Origin: Amoebophrya sp. A120
Taxonomy: Eukaryota; Sar; Dinophyceae; Syndiniales; Amoebophryaceae
Length of the DNA: 64,000 nt
Reading direction: 5' to 3'
Assembly: GCA_905178155.1 (NCBI GenBank)
Contig: CAJINV010000004.1
Coordinates: 2,246,391 to 2,310,390, forward strand
Below the pieces are notes generated by a model. The model searched no databases, was not told where the DNA came from, and saw only the letters and a list, made by a program, of their open reading frames with translations. This document shows, one piece after another, positions 20,358 through 36,129 of this stretch (position 1 is its first letter; each line of letters starts with the position of its first letter). The position numbers and the translations under genes were made by a program.

Positions 20358-21706
20358 ATGCGGCTTTCTTTCCCCAAACTGGTGTTCGCAACCGGCCTGG
20401 TGGGCCGGGTGCAGGCTGACTCCGCCACGATGACCGATGTTCCGTCTGGAGAGTTCGAAATTACAGGACAGATGAACGGGAAAGTGGAGGGGAAGAGTAC
20501 CACCCCCCCCCCCCCCGGATGGGATGCCGCAGGCGTTTCTGGAGACCGCGCAGATGAAGAATGTGACAGATGCTATGGTAATCATATTACTTTGTTTCAT
20601 CGACTCAAACAAATTACTTTGTTTCGATCATTACATAGGAAAAGCTTATTGGTTGTATGGCGGCGGTGACAGATGCATGTCAGTGCGCGTGATGTAGCAA
20701 AGGGTATTGCAAGAATCCTGAAAGAAACGTATGTATCCCATGCAAATAATGGTCCACACACAGGCATCCGCGATGTCCCGCGCCAAGGACGCAGTCAGTG
20801 TCAAAGTCGTGAAGAAGATCATTACTGACAAGGCGGTGACCGCTTTTGACCACCTCTTCGCCATGCAGTGCGAAATCACCACGGAGGTCTTCTTCCGCTG
20901 CGGCGCGGACAAGGACGGCGACGGACGGGTCTCCTGCGGTGAGCGGAAAGCGTTTTGCTCGCGCTGGAGTAGCCCGGGCGCGGAATCCTTTCTCCAGCCG
21001 GGTTTGTGGTCGTCGGGTTCGTCGTCGTCGGGTTCGTCGTCGTCGGGTTCGTCGTCGTCGGGTTCGGACGACGAGGTATTGCCGTGCACTTCGTTTCTTT
21101 TAGATTGCGAAACTAGTATGACACTACCGTCGAAATGCGTGCACACCACTGATTCGGCCGCGTTGCGAATCTGTTTGCACCCTCGCGAGAGGAAATTGAA
21201 TGCGCATGGTAAGAACGCGAGCACATGAAGATACGCAGACCGATGAGTGTGTTTTTCATGAAGCCCGGCAGCGGCGGGGCCTGCAACTCGCGCCGCCCGG
21301 CTGTTTCAAGGGCCGCCCCGGGAATTTTCGTTCTACTGATTTCCGTAAACTTTACCGACAGGGCGGCGACAAGAATTCGTGTTGGGGAGGATTCTGGCCG
21401 AGCGGCGGCCTTTTTGGTTCCTGCTTCGACACTTCCTCCTGCTGCGCCGTGGACGAAAAAGAGCCGGAGTACGGGATGCCGGACTACGATCAGTTTCCAA
21501 AGAGGGTGCTGTGGCCGAACGGCCAGAGGGAACATGTGTGGGTGTACTACAGTGAGACTGGCCGTCAGTATCTGGAGGGCCAACATGCTGCGCGCGTCAA
21601 CTTGCGTGCCAGGATCGTCAGTGAAGAGGATATCGCCGAGGCAAAGGAAATTATCCCCACGGACGACGGAGGGGAGATTGTCGTGCAGCCTGTGCGGAGG
21701 CCCTAA
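20358..21706 (+). CDS. Secreted EF-hand protein S1, with +1 frame break at a C14 tract
   Basis: Exons are 20358-20577, 20764-21075 and 21239-21706, joined by GT-AG introns. The N-terminus (MRLSFPKLVFATGLVGRVQA) is a likely signal peptide. The body has one clear EF-hand loop, DKDGDGRVSCGE, then a Ser-Gly repeat and a Cys-rich block (GSCFDTSSCCAV). It is homologous to S2 at 61555: compare VGRVQADSATMTDV with VGTVLADNATTADV, and MPQAF with PPHAF. The signal peptide is in a different frame from the body; the exons sum to 1000 nt, one more than a multiple of three, and the switch must occur at the 14-C run 20503-20516. Read as is, the frame from the signal peptide stops early in exon 2. Causes could be assembly error, pseudogenisation or slippage-controlled expression. 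The ligand and role are unknown. Confidence 0.7.
20503..20516 (+). repeat. C14 homopolymer in S1 coding sequence
   Basis: Fourteen consecutive C residues lie between the signal peptide and the EF-hand body. A tract of 13 would put both in one frame. Confidence 0.95.
21009..21066 (+). repeat. 12-bp tandem repeat coding Ser-Ser-Ser-Gly units
   Basis: About four and a half copies of TCGTCGTCGGGT within S1 exon 2. They encode a flexible Ser/Gly linker. The unit is a multiple of three, so copy number changes would keep the frame. Confidence 0.9.
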
Positions 21707-22838
21707 TTTTCTTTTCCATGGCCGTTGGGCCTCGCCCTGCTCTCCCTTCGTGTTAAATTTCCAGGTCCCTGCTCCTCTGCGATTGCTTAACGGCTTCGGC
21801 ACTATAGCGTTTCTTGTTTCATTTCGTTTCTTTTCCACTGGTGCTAGGTAGACGGACTTATGTATTCAGTAGCAGCCTGAAGTAGTGTATTTTACGTGGG
21901 ATTTATTAAGTATATTAGGATAGCAGATAGTTTCTTCAATTGGGAGTTTGTGTGTTGAGGACGGAGCAACGCAGGCGCATTTTGGTGAGTAGCATGAAGG
22001 GCAAGTTTGCAGCGTAGGCGGAAGCTTATTATAGCAAGAAATCGTGCTTGTGCAGTAACAGTGCGCACAAGTACGAGTACTCTAGATGACGTGTACATGG
22101 CCGCTCGAATTCAGTTCATGATCCGCGCCAGAGTGTTCATTGAATCCACCGTGAGGCGTGCCTGGCCGTGCAGCATAGTCGGTCCATGGATTAACAAGTC
22201 TGCAAGCCATTTAGGAAAAATGCGTGAATATGCAAAGATCTGAAGAGCTTCTTTGTCAGTCGATCCTGATTTTCACGATCCGTTCTGGAATTGCAATTTA
22301 TAACCTTACTACAAGAGTCTTGCAATTTTTTTACGGCAGAGCCCCCCGAGCAGATCGATCCTGCCCCACTGTCACAGCTACCCTTTTGTTCCAGGTGATT
22401 TTCTCAACGACGCACATTTTATCCCTCTGACGCACAAACCAAGATCGAAATCGTTTTGACTCGAGAATTCACAACAGTCGATCCTCACGATTTTTCGTTC
22501 CAACTCAGAAATCACAATCGAGATCCTACAGCCGTACTTCGAGTTCCAGCAAAGGTTTTGTGCGATTTTTTCCCGCTGTATTCCTCCATTTCCCCACACA
22601 CCGGTCATTCCCATTCACAGATACAGGAACGAAGAGTTGTGTAAGTTTTGTGGATCACTTTCCCCTCGAGTTGTTTTGCCACGGTTTGTTCTCCTACCTC
22701 TCGGAAACAGCACGCCGTTGACATCTCCACTCAGAAACGACCGCAATATTTCAATTTGAACACAGCAACTATATAGTACACCAGTTCCTCGCTAATCAGT
22801 AATAGTCTTTCCAAGAAACAAGTTTTCCGGTTTACAAG
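21707..22838. other. Intergenic region, S1 to BiP
   Basis: No gene or introner recognised. It is rich in T and A, consistent with leader and trailer sequence. It holds the second copy of the CTATATAG motif. Confidence 0.5.
22767..22778 (+). promoter_or_regulatory. Candidate core promoter motif AACTATATAGTA (BiP)
   Basis: Identical to the motif before S1, here 61 bp upstream of the BiP ATG. Same caution applies. Confidence 0.3.
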
Positions 22839-26547
<3,709 letters not shown>

Positions 26548-28416
26548 GGGGAGAGCAAGGTCATCTATCGGATGTGACGCACGAACATCTTTTTCGGCGA
26601 CAACTCGTAGCAGTACTACACATGGAATAAAACACGAAAAAAACGGCGACGCATAAAATGAACAACATTTTTGCTGGTACAGAATTTCTTTCTAGTGTAC
26701 ATGGTGTCACTCGGTCGTGTTTTGCTTTTGTTGTACTTGCCTATGGTTGAGAAGTTTCTGTGTCAGTCGACAATTGAGCAAAGCAGTGAATTCCTTAACA
26801 TTGAAATTCTCAGGTAGAGCGCCATCATCGCTGGTTTCTACCAGAAAGAAGAAGTCACACGAAGAGATTCGTCATCACACGACCTGTAGCCGCTGCCTCG
26901 ACGACATCTTCGAGGGGAAGCTACACAAGCTGGACTCACGCTTTTTCACATTCTACATCGCATCACCGCTGTTTGGAGGCTGTTAAGTTTGAATGAAGTC
27001 AACTCTTTCTATTACTGTATCTTGTTATACTGTTCTTTCCCTAGTACGATTCTGTCTCCCAGAACTAGAACAGTATATGCGTACAAAAAGACAGGTTTCA
27101 TGTATAAGTTTACCGTGACTTATCTGACCACCTGTCCATGAGCAGTATCGATTAAAGTGTTTACAGAATTTCACAATAGTTTTCGATTTTTGTTGGAAGT
27201 TGGCGGTTCTAATTTCCTATCATCGGAGACAACTCAAAGCACAATGATCGAGACTCAGTAGTTTTTACGGAATTTCAACCACCCATGTAGTTTTTGCTTC
27301 ATCACCCATCACAGGAAATGGTGCGCTGCAGAGCTTTCTGACCGCACAGCGATTGCTTGGTAGACTCAAAAGAAGCGAGATATATGGAACTATCACAGAG
27401 AAGCTTACGAAAAAACTACTGTCGCGAAGCATGTTCTCATTCAAGTTCGCATTCAAGAACCGCTTTTTCAATAGGAATATTCCCTCGCTGAAAATGAACT
27501 GTTGCGACGCAATCGTAGTTAGCGCTCAACGATTACTGTGCCTGGTATGATAAATCCCACAGCCTGGGACCGTCATAACGGTGCGCATATCACTTCTTGT
27601 GCTGAAAAACATAATTATCCGCTTCGTTACAATCCCATCTTCGCTGTCGGTGTTGCTGCAGTGCAGACGGCACGATTATTCAGACCCGAGTCTACTATTC
27701 AGCAGTGGTATTGTTACAATAACTTTTGTAGGCAAAAATGTACACAGAAGCGAAGAGATGGCATTGCGGACGTTTCTCGCCGCCATGTCTCAATGAATTT
27801 CTAATGACAAAATAACTTCTACTGATGCTACACTACTACGCTGTTGTAATTTGCTACGCTGCAATGAATGCCTTGCGCTGAAGACGCGATGCCGAAAGAC
27901 TTTTCCCAAAGACTGTAATTTTACAATGTACCCGAAAGACAGTGCCCTGTTTAAGATTCGAAGAATAAAGCAAGAAAACAGATAAAAAAATTGAAAAAGC
28001 CGCTTGTGCTGGGGAGCGACGCTATATCGTGGAAGCACCTGCGTAGCGCCGCCGTGGGGATATAGACCTGTGTAGAAGTAGTTAGAGTGCCTGTGGTAGA
28101 GGTGCTGCCTTGTTCGGATAACTGCTTTTGCTGTCTTTTGGTGGATCTAGTTCAAGACGTGAGGTGTAAGCGCCTCCTGTTGGTCCGTTTGATGTTGCAG
28201 CTGCTTCGTTGTCCGATTCTTCCGCCTAGCGACGACAAGCTTCTTCTTAAAACCTGGCCTTTGCCGTTGTAAAAAAGTTGCCTGTTCCAGATGAGAAACC
28301 GAAGTTGTTTTTGGCTAACTGTAACTGGAGCAGATTCGTTCTCAGAATGCCGTAACATGTTATTTGTGACGTTTACCACACGACACTTCGTCTGAACTCA
28401 AAACAGAAAAAACGAG
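26548..28416. other. Intergenic region downstream of BiP
   Basis: Several ORFs of 60-90 codons occur but none has recognisable features or supporting context. No introner seen. The 89-codon ORF at 26717-26986 is the longest after BiP and remains unsupported. Confidence 0.5.
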
Positions 28417-28743
28417 ATGGTCAGCACAACCCCGCAGTTTGTTGAAGAAAATGCTGCAATACAGGGGAGTGCAGTGATGGGTCGTGGGCAAGATGAGGAC
28501 TGTTCGCCGCGTAGTGTCAAGGAGACCCCTAGTACCCAGGTCAACGACGGCGTAGCGCTGGGTTTTACTACGCAAGGGAAGCTTGATGACCCAGTGGGAA
28601 ATGCTGCTGTTCCATCGGAGGATTTGCGCGCTCTTGTGCGGGAGGAGGCACGAGCGCTGCTGCAGGCGGCTATTGCGCCACTCGAGCAAAGGGTCGCTGC
28701 GATGGAACGGTGTATGGAGCGGCTGCAAGGTGGTATAGGATGA
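28417..28743 (+). CDS. Short hypothetical protein with C-terminal coiled coil (108 aa)
   Basis: An uninterrupted ATG-to-TGA ORF. The N-terminal half is polar and low in complexity. The C-terminal 40 residues (EDLRALVREEARALLQAAIA, then PLEQRVAAMERCMERLQG) form an amphipathic heptad pattern suggesting an oligomerising coiled coil. I do not recognise a family. G/C-rich codon use in the second half resembles the neighbouring real genes. It could alternatively be the first exon of a longer gene, since the next gene begins only 245 bp downstream. Confidence 0.45.
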   Translation: MVSTTPQFVEENAAIQGSAVMGRGQDEDCSPRSVKETPSTQVNDGVALGFTTQGKLDDPVGNAAVPSEDLRALVREEARALLQAAIAPLEQRVAAMERCMERLQGGIG

Positions 28744-28988
28744 TATTGTATGCGTAGTTACTAGAAGGTGAACAGAGAGTCAATTTGTCGTGAAAAAAAA
28801 TTATTTACTTTGCACGAAGAAGATGCTTCCTACGGAACGTAGGTTCTTACCAGCCGCGCTCTGCTCATTACCCATTTGGGCCCAACTCGCGGAGGCAGGC
28901 GAGTCCAGAACTGACAGGGATAGTGTCATCGTCCAAGGCGATAGTGTCATCTCCCAAGCCTCCTCCAAATTCCGTCGCGAGCAAGACC

Positions 28989-31900
28989 ATGGCACCAACG
29001 GGTGGACAAGCTGTGACGCCGGGCGTCACAGCGGCTGGTTTTTTCCCGATCGCCGGTGCGGTGAGGAGTGGTGGACTTACAACACGCGGAGGAGCTGCAA
29101 GTGATATGATACTCCGCAAGGATGGTAGCGAAACTGGATCTGCAATTTCAGGTGCGCACAACAAGCCGGTGAAACTCAAGCTCAAGCTCGGTTCTCTGAA
29201 CGCAACGAAGGTACAACTAGAGCATGGCTCTGGAGGAACAGCAGCGGGTCCTGCGCCGCCAGCTGCGGGGGATAACAATTTGAGTTTGCAGCCCAGGCGT
29301 GGTGGAGCAACAACCCGGCTTACAATCGCGAGTGGCGGGAAAGGAGTGGGAGTGCTGCCGGTACACCAACCAAATCTGCTGTGTAAACAGGATCATGCAA
29401 CGGGGGCAAGCGTGTGCTCGCCAACTCTGGCGTCACCGAAAGTCGCGAAAACTGCTGTGCAGCCTGGTAGAACTGGTGGTGCGAAAAACGACGATGTGCT
29501 CTGTGCTGCCGGATCCAAGGGTGACAGTTCTACTACGACTTCCTCTGCGGGTCCAGAAAAGACGATGATCGCAACAAATGCGAATAATTCTGTACCCCCT
29601 GCTTCCAACCGCACTTACGACGCTTCGAACCGGAAGCCCGCGGTGCCGCGCGCTCCGCGCCGCAGCCCCGAGCGGTCGAAATGGCACCAATTTTTGACCG
29701 CATTACCGGATTCGGATTCGGAGGCGCACCGGGTCGCGCGGGCGGCACTTTTTGTGAAGTATGCCGAGCTATCCAATGAAACGTATGTAGTTTCGGTCTG
29801 GGTGAGTGCAGAAATTCATTTTCCTGATTTTCAACAAAGCCCTATGAAGACTAGAATGCAGGGCATATCATCTTCACAGATTCTGATGTACTACAGCCTG
29901 TGCCGTGTTGTCAAAAACCGCTGGAGTAAAGATTATACCATTTGAGAAGCATGGATGCCATATCATGACGAGCATGACCAAGAGTTAGCGTGTTGTGCTG
30001 GTTGCGAAAAGCAAGCTGTTGCAATCTTCTAGACCACCTACACATAGTACTTCTTCCAATGCATACGAGGGCGTGACGGAGGAAAACAACTCCGCAAAGG
30101 TTTTGGAAAAGGCCCAGGCGGACCTGCTGGTGTTTGAGCTGCTGGGGATCTTCATGGTCGCGGGCACAGCCGCCAGTTCAAAATTATCGTTATCTGTTGG
30201 AACAACTACAACAAGTGCGGGAGGAGCTCATAATCATGAAAGTGGTTCTTCATGCTCTTTAGACGCGGCCGGCAAGAGCAACGCAGTCGCTGCTGCATCA
30301 AATCGTCACTCTTCGTCCTTCGCCGCGGCTGGAGCCACCAATTCGTCTGCGACTCTTCGGAGGAATCACGATCTGGCGATGAAAACGGAGCTGCAAAAGA
30401 TACTCGACCACGCGTTTTTTTGCTGTGCCAATAGTACAACAGCCTGCACGCCGACCACGAGTGGTGTGGCTACGATTTTTCCCGCAGGAGTTACTTTGGA
30501 AGAGGACCGCGCTTGTTCTCATCCGGGGCTGCAACACGAGGGTGTCGTACTCGACAATAAAAAAACGTTGGAACAAGGAGATAGCGAGTTTCCGAACATG
30601 ATGTGGTCTTTCCTGCTCCGGAACCGGTTCCAGGCGTTTCTGAGGATGATCCGCATGCACTTCGAGCTCAGAATTGTGTTCAAACACAACGTGACCGCGT
30701 CGCAAGTTTCGGGAGACACCGCGATCGAAAAACGGGTGTCGGTTTTCGACGCCCAGGCGAAGCTGGAACAGTTTTTCGGGTTGCCGAAACAAACCCTGCT
30801 GGAGAACCTAGAAAAGCTGAAAACGAAGGACGGCGACTCCGTGCTTTTCCACGAAGTGTGCACTTCGGCGGTAGACCTGCGGATCGCGTGTTTTGGCATC
30901 GGAGGAAGTCATGGCGCTTTAACATCTTCCGGTCTGTTGCAGCACCAAGGTGGTGCTAATAATACCGGTTGTTCTCGAAAAACGTCGTTCGCTTCTATTG
31001 GCGGTGGCAGTGCACACGGAAATCCACATGGAGGCACGCTTATGCATTGCAAAAGTATCTATCTTGCGATACTAGTACAAAGAGCATGATCAGCACAAGA
31101 AATTTCGGCAAGAAGAAGAGGGGAATTTGTTAATGATGTTTTAGGTTATTTGGATCATGTATGGCGGCAATTTATAAGTACATACGAGTGCGAATGCGAT
31201 GCTTTTGCAACGCATAACGCTAGTACAACACAGCCAGGGCGGAAGGAGTTCTTTGGGTAGCCTGAACAGCAGCTTCGCGCAAAACTACACCCGGGAACAA
31301 CTGCGCCGGACAAGTGGCGCGGGAGCGGAGATTATCAAAAGGAAAAATCCCCCCTCCCCATATCGAACAGGAAATCTGTGATGCTGGATTTGCGTACACA
31401 AATCAGATCTGTCTTGCAGTAGAGGACTGTACGCAGATCGCAAGCCTAGATAGGGGCCTTTTGGTGTGGGCGCACAGCATGGCAGACGGCTGCCCTGTAG
31501 TCCTTACAGCATTACAAATCGCCTGCATAGCGTTGCAGAGAGCCTGGATTTGTTCTCTAGCAGGACAGACAGGATTTGTGGTCACAAATCAGCATCGCAA
31601 ATTTTCTGAGACATACCTTTTCGATATGGGGAGGGGGGATTTTTACTGTCAATAGAGATGTTGTTGAAGCAGGGACCACCTACTTGCTCCTACCCGCGAA
31701 ACTTGCAGCGCTACTGTATTTATTGGTTTCTTTCTCTACTTGTTCGTGCTGCTGAATTAGATAAAAACTTCATGACCCTAATAGTTTCGTTTTTTACAAT
31801 GTCGTATACCGAGGCAGAGTAGAGCTGGACCACCAGCCTATGTGTTTTGTTGCGAGGAGCTTTCTCCGATGCATTTGCATACCTACTTGCGTTGAGAATT

Positions 31901-34900
31901 TCGAAAGCACTGTTGAGAATTTCGGAGGAAAGATTTCAACCTCTATCAGGCGTGGCGCCGATGTCGCGACCGTACGCGACATCGGAGGTGGACGCAAACA
32001 TTCCCGCGGTGCAAAATGTGGAGGTAGTTTTAAAAAGTCCGGACGTAGTGGTTGCAACAGCTGCAGATGAAATCACGGCACAGCAGCATGAAGAAAAGAC
32101 CTCTACAACGGATGAAAGAAGCAACAACGCAAAGATGAGCTGTACCGCCGCGAAGAATGACAGGACAAACGGAGAACAAAGAAATGCAGAGGAGGGTTCT
32201 GTTTTTGCGCCGCTTTCGACGCCTGACTGCACGAGGAGCCTGTCATCCGCTGGGCCGAGGAACAAGTCTGCCGCCTTGGAGCCGCGTATCAAATGCAAAA
32301 ATGACTGGGTCTGGAATGTTGCCGGGTTTGTCATGCATATTTTGCATGACCTAGGAAAGGATGTCTGTAATGCACGACCTAGCACCACAGATTCTTAGAG
32401 GGTTTCCTGCTGCCTACTCCGCATGACAAATGCCCTCCCCACGTAGCAAAAAGCAGACTCCTCTTGCTAGTCATGCAATACAGATATTTTTACAATGCGG
32501 CTCAAGGAGGCACATCCGATTGAAAATAGTAGGTGAAGCAGTGACCGAAGCTTCACAACGCACTTGAAAAACAGAATATAGCAGTTTGCTTGTTTTTGTT
32601 CGCGATTGAAAAAACTGAGTTTTGAGAAAATTACGCAAAACTGAGAGAAAACGAACTCAGATCCATGTAGAATTCAAAGTTAGCATCACAAGTTCCAACC
32701 TTCCAGACCCAGACATTTTTGCAATTCATACCGCGCACCGCAGATAAGAAACTTTTGACGACCACACCGGAGCTGGGCGGCTTCGAGGACGGATGGACAA
32801 ATACGAATATTCCTACAACGAAGGAAGACAAAAAACCTACCACTGGAGCTGCTGCTCTAGCAGCCTGCTTTGATGTTGTAACTACCGACAACGAGAACGG
32901 GAAGGCAGGGAATAAAGACGAGGGAGGGGATAATTCTTCTGCGCGGGTGGAAAAAGATAAAAGCAAGAAAAAAAAGGACCACGACGTCGTGAGGACCAAA
33001 AATCCGCGTGACCTGATGGACAACAAGCGGAGCGGCAGCAGAGTGTTGTCGCAAAAGTCCGCGAAGCTGGAGCAATTTTTGCAGCAGAAAAAGCAGACGG
33101 AGTACGCAAACACCTTCACGAACAGCCCGGTTCTTGTCGAACAAGAAGTGATAGAGGAGCGGAAGACCACGAACGACGTTGACGCGATGGGTTCTTTTCG
33201 TGCTCCGCTGGTCGGCGTCGGTACTAGCAGCGAGCTGAAAGAACCACGACCAGGGGCAGGAGCAGCGGCTCCTCTTGAACGGGGAAGAAATTCTACTGTT
33301 GCTGAAATCGCAGTTGCAGAAGAACAACACACAGAACAGCAAGTACCGGTTGAAAAGGAGACTGAAGAAGTTCCAGTACCGGACGATGTCAGCCAGGGCG
33401 GAGAAACAGATGGTCTGTCGGTGGGCATCAAATTGTTGCCCAGCGCGGGAACAAGAACTTCTCCTGCGGTGGATAATGCTAGTGTTGTTGGTTGTATGAA
33501 AGCATCTTCCATGTTGACCACTGCTCCGGAGGCTTGCACCGCTCCGCAAGCTTGCACCCACGTCTCGGAAGCGGATTTCGGAGCGCAGTTTCCGCAAGCT
33601 GAGCATGGTTTCAAAAACTCGCCGCCTGGGTGGACAGTCACTGCCTCATCTGAAGAGCAAGTTGCTCCTCCTGCGGGTCGTGAGATGACACAAGAAGAAC
33701 CTCCACCCGAGGACGTCGAAAAGGCGAAGGGGTTCTTAACTTCTGGTTCTGCCGACGAGGACCGAAAAAATGACCAAAAAGAAGAGCTCTATTTTTCCCC
33801 TTCGCGCACTCCGAACAGCTGCCAGGATCAAAAATCAGAAAAATCTTCGGACCAAGACCCGAACTTTGCGGATCTGCGGTCGCTTATTCTCGCCGAGGGG
33901 GACCGACTCTGCGAGGACATCAGTCGGCAGGTGGAGATGGCGCTGGTGGAGAAGCATCTGTATCAAGAAGAAAAATCCCCCCTCCCCATATCAAAACGAA
34001 GTTTCTGATGCTGGATGTCCGTACACAAATCAGAGCTGTCTGGCAGTGGAGCATTGCAGGCATATGCCGCGCCTGAGTACGGAGCTTCTGACGTGGACGC
34101 TTAGCATCGCAAATGTCTATGCTGTAGCCCAAGCAGCATCACAAACCGTCCGCATAATGCGGCAGAGACCGTAGAGTTGCTTCCTTGCAAGACAAAAAAA
34201 TTTGTGGTCACAAATCAGCATTACAAACTTTCTGAGAAGTACGTTTTTGATATGGGGAGGGCGGATTTTTCCCTTTGATAATCTGGTGGGTGTGACCACG
34301 TCGCCGTTGATCGAGGAAAATGAAGAGGACGACTCCGTGGTGACTGAGGAGGTAGCTGCTGCTGCTGCAGGAACTTCTATAGCGGACTGCAAGAAGAGCC
34401 ATGATGAAGCTGCAGAGGCAGGGCTTCATGAGCAGAAGCAGAACCGCGACAGCACGACCCCTGGAGTTGATGGTGCTCTAGTACATGATTTATTACTTCA
34501 CGAAGAGGAGGAAATGCATCGGAAGCAGGAATCAATAACAAGTATCTTCCCGCAGTCCGGGCCCTCTTCGATTTCTTCCCTAGGGACCACGGAGGAACAA
34601 GTTGGCGCACGAGAAGCTGCCCCAGCTGCGGTGGTGCCGGAACAACAACTCCAAAAGGTGGATAACGAAAACGCGATTAGTGCACCTACCACTTCCCCTG
34701 CTCTTTTGACCTCCTCGGTTGGGAAGATTTCTGGAGATGAGAAAATTGAAACCGACCACTCGGGGACGACCCTGCCGCAAGATAGTTCATCTCGTGGAGA
34801 TGATACTTCTGCAGCAGAATTACAAGCACCAGAAGCTCCTGCGTCACCATCCTCGTCCTGTGTCGCGGTACAACAGAATGTAAGTTATCCTTCTGATGAA

Positions 34901-35050
34901 ACCACGAAGGGAAATAAAAGCGGTAAAAAGAAGAGCAAAACTAAGGCCGGAAAAAAGTTTCAGCCCGTGAAAACGAACAAACAGAGCGGAACTGCATCGG
35001 GTGGAAGCGTTGGAGATGGTGCGGCCTGCGAGGGTCGGGGCGGGATTTGA
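28989..35050 (+). CDS. Unknown low-complexity protein, 1452 aa, four introners
   Basis: Exons: 28989-29801, 29989-31040, 31222-31332, 31660-31715, 31950-32286, 32736-33960 and 34286-35050, total 4359 nt in frame. Introns 29802-29988 (donor GTGAGT) and 31716-31949 (acceptor CTCTATCAG) are GT-AG; the other four are introners. The N-terminus is Gly/Ala/Thr-rich. Ordered-looking parts are KWHQFLTALPDSDSEAHRVA near 29690, MMWSFLLRNRFQAFLRMIRM with ELRIVFKHN near 30600-30690, and DLRSLILAEGDRLCEDISRQ near 33870. The last third is acidic, ending in a Lys-rich tail (KKKSKTKAGKKFQPVKTNKQ) that may be a nuclear localisation or nucleic-acid-binding signal. The start is the ATG at 28989; the frame is open somewhat further upstream without an ATG. 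No family recognised. Confidence 0.75.
31041..31216. mobile_element. Introner, family G (176 bp)
   Basis: Left end TATGCATTGCAAAAGTATCT, right end GATGCTTTTGCAACGCATA. The duplication ACGCT is exact (31036-31040, 31217-31221). Lies in the 1452-aa gene. Confidence 0.9.
31333..31654. mobile_element. Introner, family B (322 bp)
   Basis: Left end TATCAAAAGGAAAAATCCCC, right end GGATTTTTACTGTCAATA. The duplication GAGAT is exact (31328-31332, 31655-31659). Its interior is inverted relative to the B element at 15416-15737. Confidence 0.92.
32287..32730. mobile_element. Introner, family A with extra internal sequence (444 bp)
   Basis: Left end TATCAAATGCAAAAATGACT, right end GCAATTCATA. The duplication CCGCG is exact (32282-32286, 32731-32735). 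It is about 180 bp longer than other A elements; the extra part lies near 32490-32670 and matches no other element. Confidence 0.9.
33961..34280. mobile_element. Introner, family B (320 bp)
   Basis: Left end TATCAAGAAGAAAAATCCCC, right end TTTTTCCCTTTGATA. The duplication ATCTG is exact (33956-33960, 34281-34285). Removal joins VEKHL to VGVTTS. Confidence 0.93.
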
Positions 35051-36129
35051 AGCCCTACGAGCGGGACGGGTGCTGTTTGCATAGGAAGAAAAGACGGGGA
35101 AGATCGAGGTAGTGCTCAGGGGTCGTGGTTCACCGCCTGCGAGGACTCGTCGTGAATTCAGTACTCACATCAGTATTTAAATACACAAACCGCTACGCTA
35201 ACGAAGATGAGACCTCCTTTTGCACTGTGCCATTCATTATGTGGAAGAAAAGTTTCGAAGAAGCCCTGAGTATCTTTTGTATTCGATGGAGTGTCGTGTC
35301 TGATTATTCGATCGTCTGAAATGAAAGACAGTTGACGAAAATTGGAGAAATATTTTACACGCGACCTCCCGGATATGATCATTTTGCACCCTCTTATTAT
35401 GAAGCAATAGGTTTTTCCTCTGAAAGCCAAGTGGTTGTACTTCATCTTCGACGCCATAATAAAGTAAACAGAGACCACCTCCCATCTACGACTTGAGTTG
35501 CAGCCTGTTTTGATAATGTCGAAAAAAATGGAAGAGAAATCCGCAAGCGGCCGTGCTTGATATGAGGAAACGTAACTACTTATTTGTATCTTTGTTTGCA
35601 GATGATGTTCTACTTAAGTACTTTGAAGAGCAGCGTCGGCGGTACTGTCGCTAAACACCGGAGATCTCATCTTTGCGGCGAATCAATTTTAAGTGGTGGC
35701 GCGTCTTCAAGATCCCTACAACTACGTACAGCTTCCTTCCGCTTGGCGAGCGTTCGCGTTTTTATTTGCGATAAGATCCGTATCCGAGACTGGATTTTGA
35801 TTTTGTCGAAGCGACTTCTTTATTTTGCGTTCAAAATTGTCAGGTCTTTCGTTTCCACCGTTGAAGCAGTATATTGTCGCGTTTCCTTTACCTTTTCGCT
35901 GGTTGTCTACTTCCAGCAGTTCACGCATTGCATATAGTTTTTCCTCGTTCTCGAAGACAGCATGATACACTGATTTTTAGTTTTCGTCATCGCGAAAGCT
36001 TTTTGAGTCCTGACTGGTCCTAAATAAGCCACGACCCAGCTGCTAGTAGTTCTTTTCGCGGCGTGCTGCACAGGTTTTTTTTTTGGAGTTATAAGCAGCG
36101 CACTTTCATCAAGTTGTCACAAGCCCAAG
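35051..36129. other. Intergenic region
   Basis: No supported gene. A 117-codon ORF at 35584-35937 lacks recognisable features. T-rich runs at 36070-36080 lie just before the next gene. Confidence 0.45.

Noticed and set aside
32631-33641. 336-codon ORF on the minus strand
   Set aside because: It is the antisense shadow of the 1452-aa gene, whose frame is supported across seven exons.
35584-35937. 117-codon ORF
   Set aside because: Composition is like the surrounding AT-rich noncoding DNA and nothing in it is recognisable.
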